Source: JADJTT01 sp049306275 (lineage in GTDB: Bacteria > Bacteroidota > Bacteroidia > Chitinophagales > Saprospiraceae). Taken from it: 23,462 nt of DNA. The stretch lies in assembly GCA_049306275.1 (NCBI GenBank), contig JBAQQB010000177.1, forward strand, positions 1 to 23,462. The letters run 5' to 3'. Below are positions 1 through 7,236 of this stretch, piece by piece. The first letter of the stretch is position 1; each line of letters starts with the position of its first letter. The translations under genes and the position numbers were made by a program. Below the pieces are notes generated by a model. That model worked only from the letters and a program-made list of their open reading frames with translations. It had not been told where the DNA came from and did not search any database.

Positions 1-96
1 TATCTGCTCCTGTAGCTGCAGGATTAACTTGTGGCAGGATTCTATGTCCGACGGTAAACTCAATTCAATCGTTTTCCCTAAGATACACAGTTTTTC
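1..96 (-). CDS. Possible N-terminus of an IS66-family transposase (partial, runs off the left edge)
   Basis: A minus-strand frame stays open from a TGA at 97-99 to the window edge. It reads ...KTIELSLPSDIESCHKLI then LQLQEQI. The LPxDIExCHxLI pattern followed by a heptad-like stretch resembles the extreme N-terminus of IS66-type (TnpC) transposases, where a coiled-coil/leucine-zipper segment precedes the DDE domain. No ATG is present; TTG at 63-61 or ATT at 69-67 would have to serve as start. A GTAA at 125-122 on this strand is the usual first tetranucleotide of IS66 inverted repeats, but the other end is outside the window. The call rests on about 30 residues, so it is tentative; an unrelated short ORF is the alternative. 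Confidence 0.4.
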
Positions 97-370
97 TCAA
101 AATCGATAGCGACCTAAATACTTACGATTTTTTTTATAAAAAATTTTGACGGATCAACAAGAGGGTCCATTAGATTACCGAGGCTGTAGCTGAAATGGCG
201 CCAATTCCTTTTTTAACACGAAAATGACGATATCATCTATAAAGGGGGGGGAATACAAATATAACATCAATCAATCAATCAAGAAAAAAATTGGCAAGAG
301 TGAAAATTTAACATATATAATAACGCATATAACAGCTAAGCAACTGGTTTTATTCTAAAAATTGCAACAT
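97..370. other. AT-rich non-coding stretch upstream of lnt
   Basis: No credible gene is visible here. The stretch is far more AT-rich than the rest of the window. It holds a T-run/A-run (129-148), a G8 tract (244-251) and a tandem tetramer, ATCA repeated four times (266-281). The composition shift next to a possible transposase N-terminus suggests that part of it may be an insertion-sequence end. No clean TAnnTTTG promoter was found for lnt; the closest is a degenerate AT-rich stretch at 340-365. Confidence 0.6.
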
Positions 371-2062
371 ATGCATAAAAAGCTCCTCCCCATCCCCTTC
401 CTCCTCCTCACGGCCTTTTTCGCCTGGCGCTTGTATGCCCTCGACCAGGAGCGGCTACTGTGGGGCTACCTCCCCCTGTACTTTTTCGCATCGGCATGGA
501 CCGGCATCGTATTGGCGGCTGCGCCGAAAAACTGGCGGAGGCTGGGGCTCTCGACGCTGAGCGGGGTTTTGCTGGCACTGGCTTTCCCTCCCCTGCCCTT
601 CACGTTTCTGATGTTCGTGGCCTGGATACCGCTGCTGTGGTTGCAGGAGGAGATGAAGGAGGAGAGCAATTGGCAGGTCTTCAAATACGTCTTTCACGCC
701 TTTATGGTGTGGAATATCCTGACGACGTATTGGGTGACGAATGCGGCGTTCATCGCCGGACTATTCGCCATCAGCGTCAACTCGCTGCTGATGAGCATCC
801 CCTTCGTGCTGTTCCACTGGAGCAGGAAGAAGCTGCCGAGGCTGGCGGGGGCCTCGTTCATCGCCTTCTGGCTGACTTTCGAATATTTGCACCTGCGCTG
901 GGAGCTGAGCTGGCCCTGGCTGACCTTGGGCAACGCCTTCGCCCAATACCCCTCCTGGGTGCAGTGGTACGAGTACACCGGCGTATTCGGCGGCTCGCTG
1001 TGGATTTTGCTGGTGAATGCCCTGCTGGTCAGAAAGCGGTTTTGGCAGGCGGGACTGGCGATGGGATTGCCCCTGGTCATCTCGCTGGTTTGGTATTACA
1101 ACTACGAAGCAAAGGGCGGCGAGCCGGTGGAAGTGGTCGTCGTGCAGCCCAACTACGAATCCCATTACGAAAAATTCGACGTACCCGAGCGGGAGCAGTT
1201 GGCGCGTTTTCTCAGCCTGGCAGATTCGGCCATTACGCCCCAAACCCGTTATGTGATCTTTCCGGAAACCAGCTTTGGCCCCTTGCGCGATCAGGACATC
1301 GGGCGCGAGCCTTCAACGGCGGGGCTTCAGGACTGGGTGGAGAAACACCCGGAGGTCAGCCTGATCACCGGGCTGACGCTTTACCACATTTTCGAACCAG
1401 GAGAGGCCCACTCGCCCAATGTGCGGGTGTCGAAGCAGCCCAGCGGCGATATTTACTACGAATCGTTCAATGGCGCCACGCAATTCGAGGCAGGGCAGGG
1501 TGAGTACCCGATTTACAAAAAGTCGAAACTGGTGCCCGGCGCCGAGTCCTTCCCCTACGGCCGCCTGCTCTTTTTCCTCAAACCCATCGTCGACAAGCTG
1601 GAAGGGAGTACGGCGGGCCTGGCTACCCAACCCGAGCGCGCCGTGCTGACAGGCAAGCAGGGCCTCCTGGTCGCGCCGGTCATCTGCTACGAATCCGTTT
1701 ACGGGGAATACCACGGGGGCTACATCCGCAAAGGCGCCCGGCTGAGCGCCATCATCACCAACGACGGCTGGTGGGACAATACCGCCGGGTACCGGCAGCA
1801 CCTGCGCTTCGCCTCCCTGCGCGCCATCGAAACCCGCCGCGACATCGCCCGCTCCGCCAACACCGGCGTCTCCGCCTTCATCAACCAGCGCGGCGACATC
1901 CTGCAAGCCACGAAATACGAAGAAACCACCGCCATCCGCGCCACAGTGCGGCCCAACGAGCAGATCACGTTTTATGTGAAATGGGGAGATATGATTGGGA
2001 GGATCGCGCTGTTTCTAGGGCTGTTGGTAGGGCTGAATGCATTGGTGAAGTTGAAGAGATGA
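371..2062 (+). CDS. lnt: Apolipoprotein N-acyltransferase
   Basis: Lnt is an inner-membrane enzyme that transfers an acyl chain from a phospholipid to the N-terminal cysteine of diacylated lipoproteins, the last step of lipoprotein maturation. The first ~255 residues are hydrophobic with several membrane segments. The rest is a carbon-nitrogen hydrolase (nitrilase) domain. The Glu-Lys-Cys triad is visible: E299 in IFPETSF, K384 in YKKSKLVPGAE and C439 in VICYESVYG. The NDGWW and RAIETRRDIARSANTG segments typical of the family follow. At 563 residues the length is usual. ATG at 371 was preferred over the in-frame TTG at 362 because it directly opens a Lys-rich plus hydrophobic N-terminus. The gene stands alone and converges on the next gene with only a hairpin between. 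Its substrates include the lipoproteins encoded nearby, such as the SusD-like protein. Confidence 0.95.
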   Translation: MHKKLLPIPFLLLTAFFAWRLYALDQERLLWGYLPLYFFASAWTGIVLAAAPKNWRRLGLSTLSGVLLALAFPPLPFTFLMFVAWIPLLWLQEEMKEESNWQVFKYVFHAFMVWNILTTYWVTNAAFIAGLFAISVNSLLMSIPFVLFHWSRKKLPRLAGASFIAFWLTFEYLHLRWELSWPWLTLGNAFAQYPSWVQWYEYTGVFGGSLWILLVNALLVRKRFWQAGLAMGLPLVISLVWYYNYEAKGGEPVEVVVVQPNYESHYEKFDVPEREQLARFLSLADSAITPQTRYVIFPETSFGPLRDQDIGREPSTAGLQDWVEKHPEVSLITGLTLYHIFEPGEAHSPNVRVSKQPSGDIYYESFNGATQFEAGQGEYPIYKKSKLVPGAESFPYGRLLFFLKPIVDKLEGSTAGLATQPERAVLTGKQGLLVAPVICYESVYGEYHGGYIRKGARLSAIITNDGWWDNTAGYRQHLRFASLRAIETRRDIARSANTGVSAFINQRGDILQATKYEETTAIRATVRPNEQITFYVKWGDMIGRIALFLGLLVGLNALVKLKR

Positions 2063-2065
2063 GAA

Positions 2066-2092
2066 GGTGAGAAGTGGAATCCACTCCTCACC
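2066..2092. terminator. Bidirectional hairpin between convergent genes
   Basis: GGTGAG-A-AGTGG (2066-2077) pairs with CCACT-C-CTCACC (2081-2092) around an AAT loop: eleven base pairs with one A/C mismatch. It starts four bases after the lnt stop and lies 17 bases from the end of the minus-strand gene, the place for a shared terminator. No strong T-tract follows. The surrounding bases consist of degenerate 7-base GA-rich/CT-rich units, like other gene ends in this window. Confidence 0.55.
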
Positions 2093-2108
2093 TCCTCAAC
2101 TTCTCCAC

Positions 2109-2720
2109 TTATTTCATTTTCGGTCTCTTCCTCTTCCCTCCCGGCCTGAATCCGCCCATGCCTTGTTTGCCCATCATGCGGGCGGCTTTGACCTGGCCTT
2201 GTTGCTGGAGGGCTTTTTCGAACTGTTTGATCTGTTCTTTCAGGGCATTTTCGGTGACCTTGTATTCCTTGACCTTTTGGAAAATGGCCTTGGCCTGGGT
2301 CCACTTATCTTTGGAAGCGGCGAGGTTGGCTAGCTGGAGCTGCACCATAGCACGTTCGTTGTCGGAGGGGAGGTTGATGGACTCGGCTTTTTTGAGCCAT
2401 TCTTCGGCCTCATCCGGCTCATTGCGGTTTTGGGCTATGGTGCCTTTGAGGATGTAGTAGTAGGCGCGGTTGGCGCTGTAGAGGAGTTTGGGAGAGATCG
2501 TCAGGGCCAGGCGTTTTTCGACCTTTTCAAAATCCATGCTCTGCATGAGCATGGCGGCCGACTGCACGGTGCCAAGCAAGATGTAGCCCACGAGCAGGGT
2601 GAGGCCGATCAGGATCAGGGGCAGGGCGTACCAGAAGCTAATGATGAAGGACAGCACGATACCGCCACCCAGGAAAAGGGCGATGAGCGCCAGGCGCAGG
2701 TAGATATTGATCTGAAACAT
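2109..2720 (-). CDS. Membrane protein with TPR-like C-terminal region (paralogue of the next gene)
   Basis: Function unknown. The 203-residue protein has two hydrophobic helices (about residues 8-28 and 30-52), then an alpha-helical region of TPR character, with motifs RAYYYILKG, EAEEWLKKAESINLP and LANLAASKDKWTQAKAIF at about 34-residue spacing. It ends in a very basic, Gly/Lys/Arg-rich tail (GGKRKRPKMK). The topology predicts a membrane anchor with a helical repeat domain, probably a scaffold. The neighbouring upstream gene encodes a protein of the same design with alignable motifs, so the pair looks like a tandem duplication. A TATCTTTG element sits 20 bases upstream of the start, so this copy may be transcribed on its own. 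Confidence 0.8.
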   Translation of the reverse strand: MFQINIYLRLALIALFLGGGIVLSFIISFWYALPLILIGLTLLVGYILLGTVQSAAMLMQSMDFEKVEKRLALTISPKLLYSANRAYYYILKGTIAQNRNEPDEAEEWLKKAESINLPSDNERAMVQLQLANLAASKDKWTQAKAIFQKVKEYKVTENALKEQIKQFEKALQQQGQVKAARMMGKQGMGGFRPGGKRKRPKMK

Positions 2721-2740
2721 TATGGGTTCGTTTTACGGGG

Positions 2741-2748
2741 CAAAGATA
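2741..2748 (-). promoter_or_regulatory. TAnnTTTG -7 element upstream of the membrane/TPR gene
   Basis: TATCTTTG on the minus strand matches the Bacteroidota housekeeping -7 consensus TAnnTTTG exactly and lies 20 bases before the start codon at 2720. The -33 TTTG is only weakly matched (a TTTA-like stretch within 2764-2776). Confidence 0.5.
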
Positions 2749-2763
2749 GAGGAATTCGCCGAT

Positions 2764-2801
2764 CGTTTAAGTAAACGCTCAACGATAAACGATAAACGTT
2801 T
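2764..2801. repeat. AACGATA heptamer repeat with inverted partner
   Basis: Two copies of AACGATA (2781-2794) plus a partial third copy (AACG) follow a CGTTTA (2764-2769) that can pair with any of three TAAACG copies (2772-2777, 2786-2791, 2793-2798). The element sits immediately after the stop codon of the 2803-3327 gene. It could act as a hairpin at that gene's 3' end. Confidence 0.55.
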
Positions 2802-2802
2802 T

Positions 2803-3327
2803 TCAGGGCAGTTTGGTCAAGGCACTCTCTAGTTGCTTGATATGCTCCTTGACGACCAGGTCATTGACCGGTTGGGCTTTTGCCTGGGCAAGGAAGTCGC
2901 GCGCTTCGGCGTATTCTTTTTTCAGAAAATTGATATGGGCCAGGTTGAGGAAGAGGTAGGCCTTGTCGAGCGGGCGGGGCAGGTGGAGTTCGAGGGCCTG
3001 GCGGAGCTGGAACTCGGCCGCGTCGAGGTTTTTGTTTTGCATCTCGATCATGCCTTTGATGAGGAAGTAGTAGGCTCGGGTGCGGGGCAGCAGCCAGCGG
3101 GGGTTCCAGACCTGGCGGAGCAGTTTGGCGGCCTCGTCTTTTTTGCCCTGCTGCATTTGCTGAAAAGCGGGGAATACCGTGCCGAGGATGACGTGGTTGA
3201 AGATCAGGAGCAGGGCCGCGGCATAGAGGTACCAGGCTGCATAGAGGCCTTTCTCGATGTTCAGCCAAATGCCGAAGAACAGGAGCAGGGCGATGAGGAG
3301 GAGGCGGAAGGGGTAGTGGTATTTCAT
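2803..3327 (-). CDS. Membrane protein with TPR-like region (tandem paralogue)
   Basis: Function unknown; 174 residues. Two N-terminal hydrophobic helices (about residues 6-22 and 28-50) are followed by a helical, TPR-like domain with RAYYFLIKGMIEMQNKNLDA, a LNLAHINFLKKEYAEAR segment and KEHIKQLESAL. These align with the same positions in the 2109-2720 protein (RAYYYILKG; KEQIKQFEKAL), so the two are paralogues. The start chosen is ATG at 3327, because the open frame further upstream translates the methyltransferase gene in another frame. The start overlaps the upstream stop as ATGA, a sign of translational coupling. Loss of the basic C-terminal tail is the main difference from its paralogue. 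Confidence 0.8.
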   Translation of the reverse strand: MKYHYPFRLLLIALLLFFGIWLNIEKGLYAAWYLYAAALLLIFNHVILGTVFPAFQQMQQGKKDEAAKLLRQVWNPRWLLPRTRAYYFLIKGMIEMQNKNLDAAEFQLRQALELHLPRPLDKAYLFLNLAHINFLKKEYAEARDFLAQAKAQPVNDLVVKEHIKQLESALTKLP

Positions 3328-4037
3328 GGTTGTTGGGTGGTTGGGTTGTTGGGTTGTTGGGTGGTTAGGATGTTTTTGCGGTTTACCAAAATCCAGTTGC
3401 CGCGGATGTCGAGGAAGGCGGCATCGGGAAACACCTTTTTGAAAATGTCTTGATAGAAAACTTTGGTCTTGCTCAGGTCTTCCGCGGTGCGGGATAGGCG
3501 GTTGAAGAGCAGCACGCCGCCTGGGTTGAGCAGGGAAGCCAGCTGGCGCAGGAATTCCTCCGACTGAAACTCGTCGGGGATGATATCGTCGAGGAAAATG
3601 TCCATGGCGATGAGGTCGTAGGCGCCGGTGCACTGGGCAACGTAGGCAAATGCATCGGTGCAGATCACCTCCACGGGCGAATGCAGGCCGGAGAGCACGT
3701 ATTTGTGGGCCAGGTAAACTACCGCTTCATCGATTTCGATGGCGGTATAGTGGAAGGATTGGCGGAAGTTTTTTTCCAGCATGAAGGGTACGCTGCCCAG
3801 GCCGAGGCCGAGGAGCAGGACCTGATCGCCCGGCAGTTTGGCGAAGTCCATTTGCTTGAAAGTGCGGGCAAAATTGTCGTAGAGGTCGCCATAGGAATAA
3901 ATGGCCTTTGCGGTGGAGAGCTGGTAGCGCCCGCGGCTGAGGCTGACATAGAGGTGTGGGTTATGAGGGCTTGGCGCGCTTTCCATGTGCCATTCCACCA
4001 GATAGGACAACCATTTTTTCCAGCAGGGGATTTCCAT
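3324..4037 (-). CDS. SAM-dependent methyltransferase of the spermidine-synthase fold
   Basis: A 237-residue Rossmann-fold protein. Motif I is visible as VLLLGLGLGSVPFMLEK (about residues 73-89), followed by an acidic ribose-binding position in AIEIDEAVV and an ICTDAFAY stretch. YDLIAMDIFLDD then occupies the place of the DSSDP motif of true spermidine synthases, which is not conserved, so polyamine synthesis is doubtful. LLNPGGVLLFN is the usual post-motif strand. The substrate is unknown. The last ~13 residues (TTQQPNNPTTQQP) are encoded by an octamer repeat and are probably not part of the fold. The start overlaps the upstream stop by one base (TGATG) and the stop overlaps the next start (ATGA), so it sits inside a tight operon. 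Confidence 0.8.
   Translation of the reverse strand: MEIPCWKKWLSYLVEWHMESAPSPHNPHLYVSLSRGRYQLSTAKAIYSYGDLYDNFARTFKQMDFAKLPGDQVLLLGLGLGSVPFMLEKNFRQSFHYTAIEIDEAVVYLAHKYVLSGLHSPVEVICTDAFAYVAQCTGAYDLIAMDIFLDDIIPDEFQSEEFLRQLASLLNPGGVLLFNRLSRTAEDLSKTKVFYQDIFKKVFPDAAFLDIRGNWILVNRKNILTTQQPNNPTTQQP
3330..3369 (-). repeat. Octamer tandem repeat inside the methyltransferase 3' end
   Basis: Five consecutive 8-base units on the plus strand: TTGTTGGG, TGGTTGGG, TTGTTGGG, TTGTTGGG and TGGTTAGG. On the coding strand they give the Thr/Gln/Pro/Asn tail of the methyltransferase and end two bases before the start codon of the next gene. Confidence 0.9.
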
Positions 4038-5248
4038 CAGGAGGATTTTTTCTTCTCCCAGGCGCGGTATTTGGCGCTGTCTTCGAAAACGCGGAGCAGA
4101 ATGAGGCGGTCGTGTGCGTCGAACTGCACCTTGCGCCGGGCCATGACCCGCTCTGCTGTTTCGAAGGCTTTATCCGTTTTAAAAGTGGAGAATCCGCTGG
4201 CGCCGCCCCAGGCGAAGGAGGGGATGAACTGCCGGGGGAAGCCGTGTCCGAAGATATTGGCCGACACGCCCACCACCGTGCCGGTGTTGAACATGGTATT
4301 GATGCCGCACTTGGAGTGGTCGCCCATGAACAGGCCGCAGAACTGCGTACCCGTGGGCTCGAACTTGCCGCTGAAGTAGTTCCACAGCTTCACCTCCTCG
4401 TAGTTGTTTTTGAGGTTGGAGTTGTTGGAATCGGCGCCGATGTTGCACCATTCCCCGATGACGGAGTTGCCCAGGTAGCCATCGTGGCCCTTGTTGGAAT
4501 AGCTGAAAAAGACGGAGTTGGAGATTTCGCCGCCGGCCTTGCACCAGGGGCCTATGGTGGTAGCGCCGTAGATTTTCGCGCCCATCTTGATCTGGGCGTG
4601 GTCGCACAGGGCCAGTCCGCCCCGGATCATCGCGCCCTCCATGATCTCGGCGTCTTTGCCGATGTAGATGGGGCCTTCCGTTGCGTTGAGGGTAGCGCAT
4701 TCCACCTTCGCGCCGGGTTCGAGGAAGATTTCCGTGCCGAGCACGCGGTTGGTGGGGGAAATGGGCTGGGAGCTGCGGCCTTCGGTGAGCAGCCGGTAGT
4801 CGCTGCGCAGCTCCTGGTCGTTGAGCCGGAAGAGGTCGGCCAGCGATTCGATGCGGGAGAATTCAGCGCCTTCGAGGTTGATGCCGGAGAGCTCCTCCAG
4901 GTCGTCGTTTTTCATCAGGCGGGTGAACTGGTCGTAGCTGAACTTGGCGGCCACCAGATCGCCCTTCCAAAGCAGGGCCTCGTTGATCTCGAGCTGGCTG
5001 ATGAGCTGGCACAGCGGCTTGTTAGGGAGGATGGCCGCGTTGATCACATAGTTTTCCTGCTCGATACGGATGGGAAATTTGTCGCTCAGGTACTCCTGGG
5101 TGATGTACGAGCCCTTGCCCTTCAGCCATTTCTCCCACTTCTCCCGGATCGTGAGAATACCCAGCCGGATTTCGCCCACCGGACGGGTGTAGGTGAAAGG
5201 AAGCAGTTGATCGCGAACATCGCTGTCGAAAAGAATGAGGTTTTTCAT
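4037..5248 (-). CDS. GlmU-like protein: degenerate nucleotidyltransferase plus left-handed beta-helix
   Basis: A 403-residue protein of the Bacteroidota GlmU-like/putative sugar nucleotidyltransferase type. The N-terminal third (LILFDSDVRDQLLPFTYTRP, RLGILTIREKWE) has the shape of a nucleotidyltransferase start but lacks the GxGTRxxP nucleotide-binding loop. From about residue 190 it has hexapeptide-type repeats of a left-handed beta-helix (for example GPIYIGKDAEIMEGAMIRG, IKMGAKIYGATTIGP, SVIGEWCNIGADSNNSN). True GlmU makes UDP-GlcNAc. Here an acyltransferase or a catalytically weak sugar-phosphate role is possible, but the substrate cannot be read from the sequence. It is the first gene of the minus-strand operon and ends with a one-base overlap with the methyltransferase. 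Confidence 0.8.
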   Translation of the reverse strand: MKNLILFDSDVRDQLLPFTYTRPVGEIRLGILTIREKWEKWLKGKGSYITQEYLSDKFPIRIEQENYVINAAILPNKPLCQLISQLEINEALLWKGDLVAAKFSYDQFTRLMKNDDLEELSGINLEGAEFSRIESLADLFRLNDQELRSDYRLLTEGRSSQPISPTNRVLGTEIFLEPGAKVECATLNATEGPIYIGKDAEIMEGAMIRGGLALCDHAQIKMGAKIYGATTIGPWCKAGGEISNSVFFSYSNKGHDGYLGNSVIGEWCNIGADSNNSNLKNNYEEVKLWNYFSGKFEPTGTQFCGLFMGDHSKCGINTMFNTGTVVGVSANIFGHGFPRQFIPSFAWGGASGFSTFKTDKAFETAERVMARRKVQFDAHDRLILLRVFEDSAKYRAWEKKKSS

Positions 5249-5280
5249 GGTTGAGGCGTACGACCGGACATTTCAAATGC

Positions 5281-5317
5281 GAAAAGTTCCAATCAGGGTG
5301 ACTGATTGGAACTTTTC
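5281..5317 (-). terminator. Perfect 15-bp hairpin after rpmE2
   Basis: GAAAAGTTCCAATCA (5281-5295) is perfectly complementary to TGATTGGAACTTTTC (5303-5317) around a 7-base loop. On the minus strand it lies 27 bases after the rpmE2 stop, and the 3' arm ends in CTTTTC, so it fits a factor-independent terminator separating rpmE2 from the GlmU-like operon. It could also limit read-through into that operon. Confidence 0.75.
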
Positions 5318-5343
5318 AAGGACCTGATAGCAGGAAAGGAAGA

Positions 5344-5628
5344 TTACTCCTCTTCCTTCTCCCCGCCTTTGCTGACAAAGCGCGAATTGGCAAATTTCTT
5401 GTTAAACTTGTCAATACGGCCGGCTGTGTCGACAAACTTCATCTTACCCGTGAAGAACGGGTGCGAATATGCGGAGATCTCCAGTTTGATGAGCGGGTAC
5501 TCCTTGCCGTCTTCCCAGACGATGGTCTCCTTGGTCGGTGCACAAGAACGGGTCAGGAACGCTTCGTCGCAGGAGAAATCCTTGAAAACTACCATGCGGT
5601 ATCCTGCGGGATGAGTGTCTTTTTTCAT
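5344..5628 (-). CDS. rpmE2: 50S ribosomal protein L31, type B
   Basis: bL31 is a small protein of the large ribosomal subunit bridging to the small subunit. The 94-residue product shows the type B signature: MKKDTHPAGYRMVVFKDFSC, then WEDGKEYPLIKLEISAYSHP, FFTGK and GRIDKFNKKFA. The paired CxxC zinc motifs of type A are absent (single cysteines only), as expected for the zinc-free paralogue. ATG at 5628 was chosen because homologues start at MKKDxHP and the -7 promoter element lies just upstream; the frame extends further but without family similarity. The C-terminal tail is short and acidic (EKEEE). It is monocistronic, divergent from the metalloprotease gene and followed by a strong hairpin. 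Confidence 0.95.
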   Translation of the reverse strand: MKKDTHPAGYRMVVFKDFSCDEAFLTRSCAPTKETIVWEDGKEYPLIKLEISAYSHPFFTGKMKFVDTAGRIDKFNKKFANSRFVSKGGEKEEE

Positions 5629-5659
5629 GACTATTGAATCTTTCTTTTCAAACGGAACG

Positions 5660-5667
5660 CAAAGATA
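5660..5667 (-). promoter_or_regulatory. TAnnTTTG -7 element of rpmE2
   Basis: TATCTTTG on the minus strand is an exact consensus match 32 bases before the rpmE2 start, leaving a leader of about 25 bases. The -33 element is weak (TTTTC/TTCAA upstream). Confidence 0.6.
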
Positions 5668-5700
5668 GGTTGTTTTTATGGAATTGAAAATAGGAGACAT

Positions 5701-5708
5701 TATTTTTG
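5701..5708 (+). promoter_or_regulatory. TAnnTTTG -7 element of the metalloprotease gene
   Basis: TATTTTTG is an exact consensus match ending 16 bases before the start at 5725, so the mRNA leader would be only about 10 bases. It is divergent from the rpmE2 promoter 34 bases away. Confidence 0.5.
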
Positions 5709-5724
5709 TGCAAAAATCCCGGCT

Positions 5725-7203
5725 ATGCGTTTTTCAACACTGACAGTGTTTTTCGCCATTCTCACCATGATTTCGCTCCGTGCGCAGGACAAGAGCCAGT
5801 TCCATCCCTGCGGCACGACTGAAGAGAAGGTAAAATGGCTCGACGACTACCAGCAAAACCCCGCTGCTTTTCCCGACAACGGCGACACCATCTACGTGCC
5901 GCTCACTATCCATCTTGTAGGCAAGACCAACGGCACGGGGTTCATTTCCGAGCGAACCGTGCTGGAATCTCTCTGCACCCTCAATGAAGACTTTCGCCCC
6001 TCCGCCATTCAGTTTTTCATCGAAGGGCAGCTCAGGTATATCTCCAACTCCAACTACTACGAGCACAATTTCAACCAGGGGCAAGCCATGATGATCAACC
6101 ACCGCGTGCCCAATACCATCAACTGTTATATCGTGGCAGATCCGGCGGGCAATTGCGGCTACAGCGCCTACAACCTGGGCATCGCCCTGGCTATCGGCTG
6201 CACCCAGCCACAGGACCACACCTGGGCGCACGAGATAGGCCACTTCCTGTCGCTCCCCCACCCCTTTTATGGCTGGGAAGGCTATGAGCACGACTACGAC
6301 TTGCCCGCGCCCAACCAGATCGGCAGCCGGCTGGTGGAGCGGGTCAATGGACAAAACTGCCACATCGCAGGCGACGGCTTTTGCGATACGCCCCCCGACT
6401 ACCTCAACTACATCTGGTCCTGCAACCAGGATGGGCTGAGCAGCACCATTCAGAAAGACCCCACCGGCGCCACCTTCCAGTCCGACGGTTCGCTGTTCAT
6501 GTCGTATGCCGGCTCGGGAGCCCTGTGCGAAGAGCGCTTCTCCGACCAGCAGATCGCCGCCATGCGCGCCAATCTCAATTTTGAGAAGCAGAGCTACCTC
6601 TACGATCAAACCCCCGATCCCTTTGTTACGGCCACCGCTTTTACCCCCCTATCTCCCCAGGATGGCGCGCAATTGCCGGGGTATCAGGAAATAGCGTTCT
6701 CCTGGGAGCCGGTACCCCATGCTACTGCGTATCTCTTCGAGGTATCGCTGGTGCCTAATTTTGCCTTTGTGCTGGATCGCCAGGTGGTGTACAGCGCGAG
6801 CGCCACGAGCGAGGAACTCCCCCCGAACAGGGACCTCTTCTGGCGCGTCAAGCCCTTAAACGACTGGCACACCTGCAGCGAGTACCTGCCAGGGCAATCC
6901 TTCCGGACCGGCACTATCTCGGCCGTGAGGGAGCTGGCCATGATCGGCCGCATCGCAGTTGCACCCAACCCGGCCGAAGCCGGCGCAGACCTCCAGGTGG
7001 CCTTTGACCTTCAGGAGCCGCTGCAATTGGAAGCCGCCCTGCTGACGCTCTCCGGCCAAACGATGTCCGCCTTCCGCTGGGACCTGGCCGCAGGCCCGCA
7101 GACGCGCGAACTTCCCACCGGGGCGCTGGCGCCGGGCATGTACCTGCTTCGCATCCAAAGCGGGAAAGGCCTGTGGTCGCAAAAAATCGTCATTCAGCGA
7201 TAG
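5725..7203 (+). CDS. Secreted M43-like zinc metalloprotease with T9SS sorting domain
   Basis: A 492-residue secreted protein. Residues 1-20 form a signal peptide (hydrophobic, ending LRAQ). The zinc-binding motif HEIGHFLSLPH (H169, E170, H173, H179) matches HExxHxxxxxH of metzincins. The GDGFCDTPPD segment and the downstream Met-turn (LFMSYAG) are typical of the M43 (cytophagalysin/pappalysin) family. Around residues 308-395 lies a fibronectin-III-like beta-sandwich (PLSPQDGAQLPG ... AFSWEPVPHATAYLFEV). The last ~80 residues (VAPNPAEAGADLQVAF ... WSQKIVIQR) form a type A T9SS C-terminal sorting domain, so the enzyme should be exported across the outer membrane and attached to or released from the surface. 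The substrate is unknown, probably environmental protein. Confidence 0.9.
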   Translation: MRFSTLTVFFAILTMISLRAQDKSQFHPCGTTEEKVKWLDDYQQNPAAFPDNGDTIYVPLTIHLVGKTNGTGFISERTVLESLCTLNEDFRPSAIQFFIEGQLRYISNSNYYEHNFNQGQAMMINHRVPNTINCYIVADPAGNCGYSAYNLGIALAIGCTQPQDHTWAHEIGHFLSLPHPFYGWEGYEHDYDLPAPNQIGSRLVERVNGQNCHIAGDGFCDTPPDYLNYIWSCNQDGLSSTIQKDPTGATFQSDGSLFMSYAGSGALCEERFSDQQIAAMRANLNFEKQSYLYDQTPDPFVTATAFTPLSPQDGAQLPGYQEIAFSWEPVPHATAYLFEVSLVPNFAFVLDRQVVYSASATSEELPPNRDLFWRVKPLNDWHTCSEYLPGQSFRTGTISAVRELAMIGRIAVAPNPAEAGADLQVAFDLQEPLQLEAALLTLSGQTMSAFRWDLAAGPQTRELPTGALAPGMYLLRIQSGKGLWSQKIVIQR

Positions 7204-7236
7204 GACAGGGATGATTTTCAAACCTTGGGGCTAAAT

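Noticed and set aside
266..282. ATCA tetramer run considered as part of a CRISPR or direct-repeat array
   Set aside because: It is a 17-base simple repeat without spacers.
460..1503. A 347-codon plus-strand frame overlapping lnt
   Set aside because: Lnt has its full catalytic triad in the other frame; this one gives Arg/Ala/Gly-rich low-complexity protein typical of a GC-rich shadow frame.
3324..4037. True spermidine synthase (speE)
   Set aside because: The fold fits, but the DSSDP-type catalytic segment is replaced by DIFLDD and the N-terminal domain is short, so the polyamine function is not supported.
3956..5254. A 432-codon plus-strand frame opposite the GlmU-like gene
   Set aside because: It is antisense to a recognisable beta-helix protein and has Val/Ala/Glu-rich composition with no domain or signal; a shadow of codon usage.
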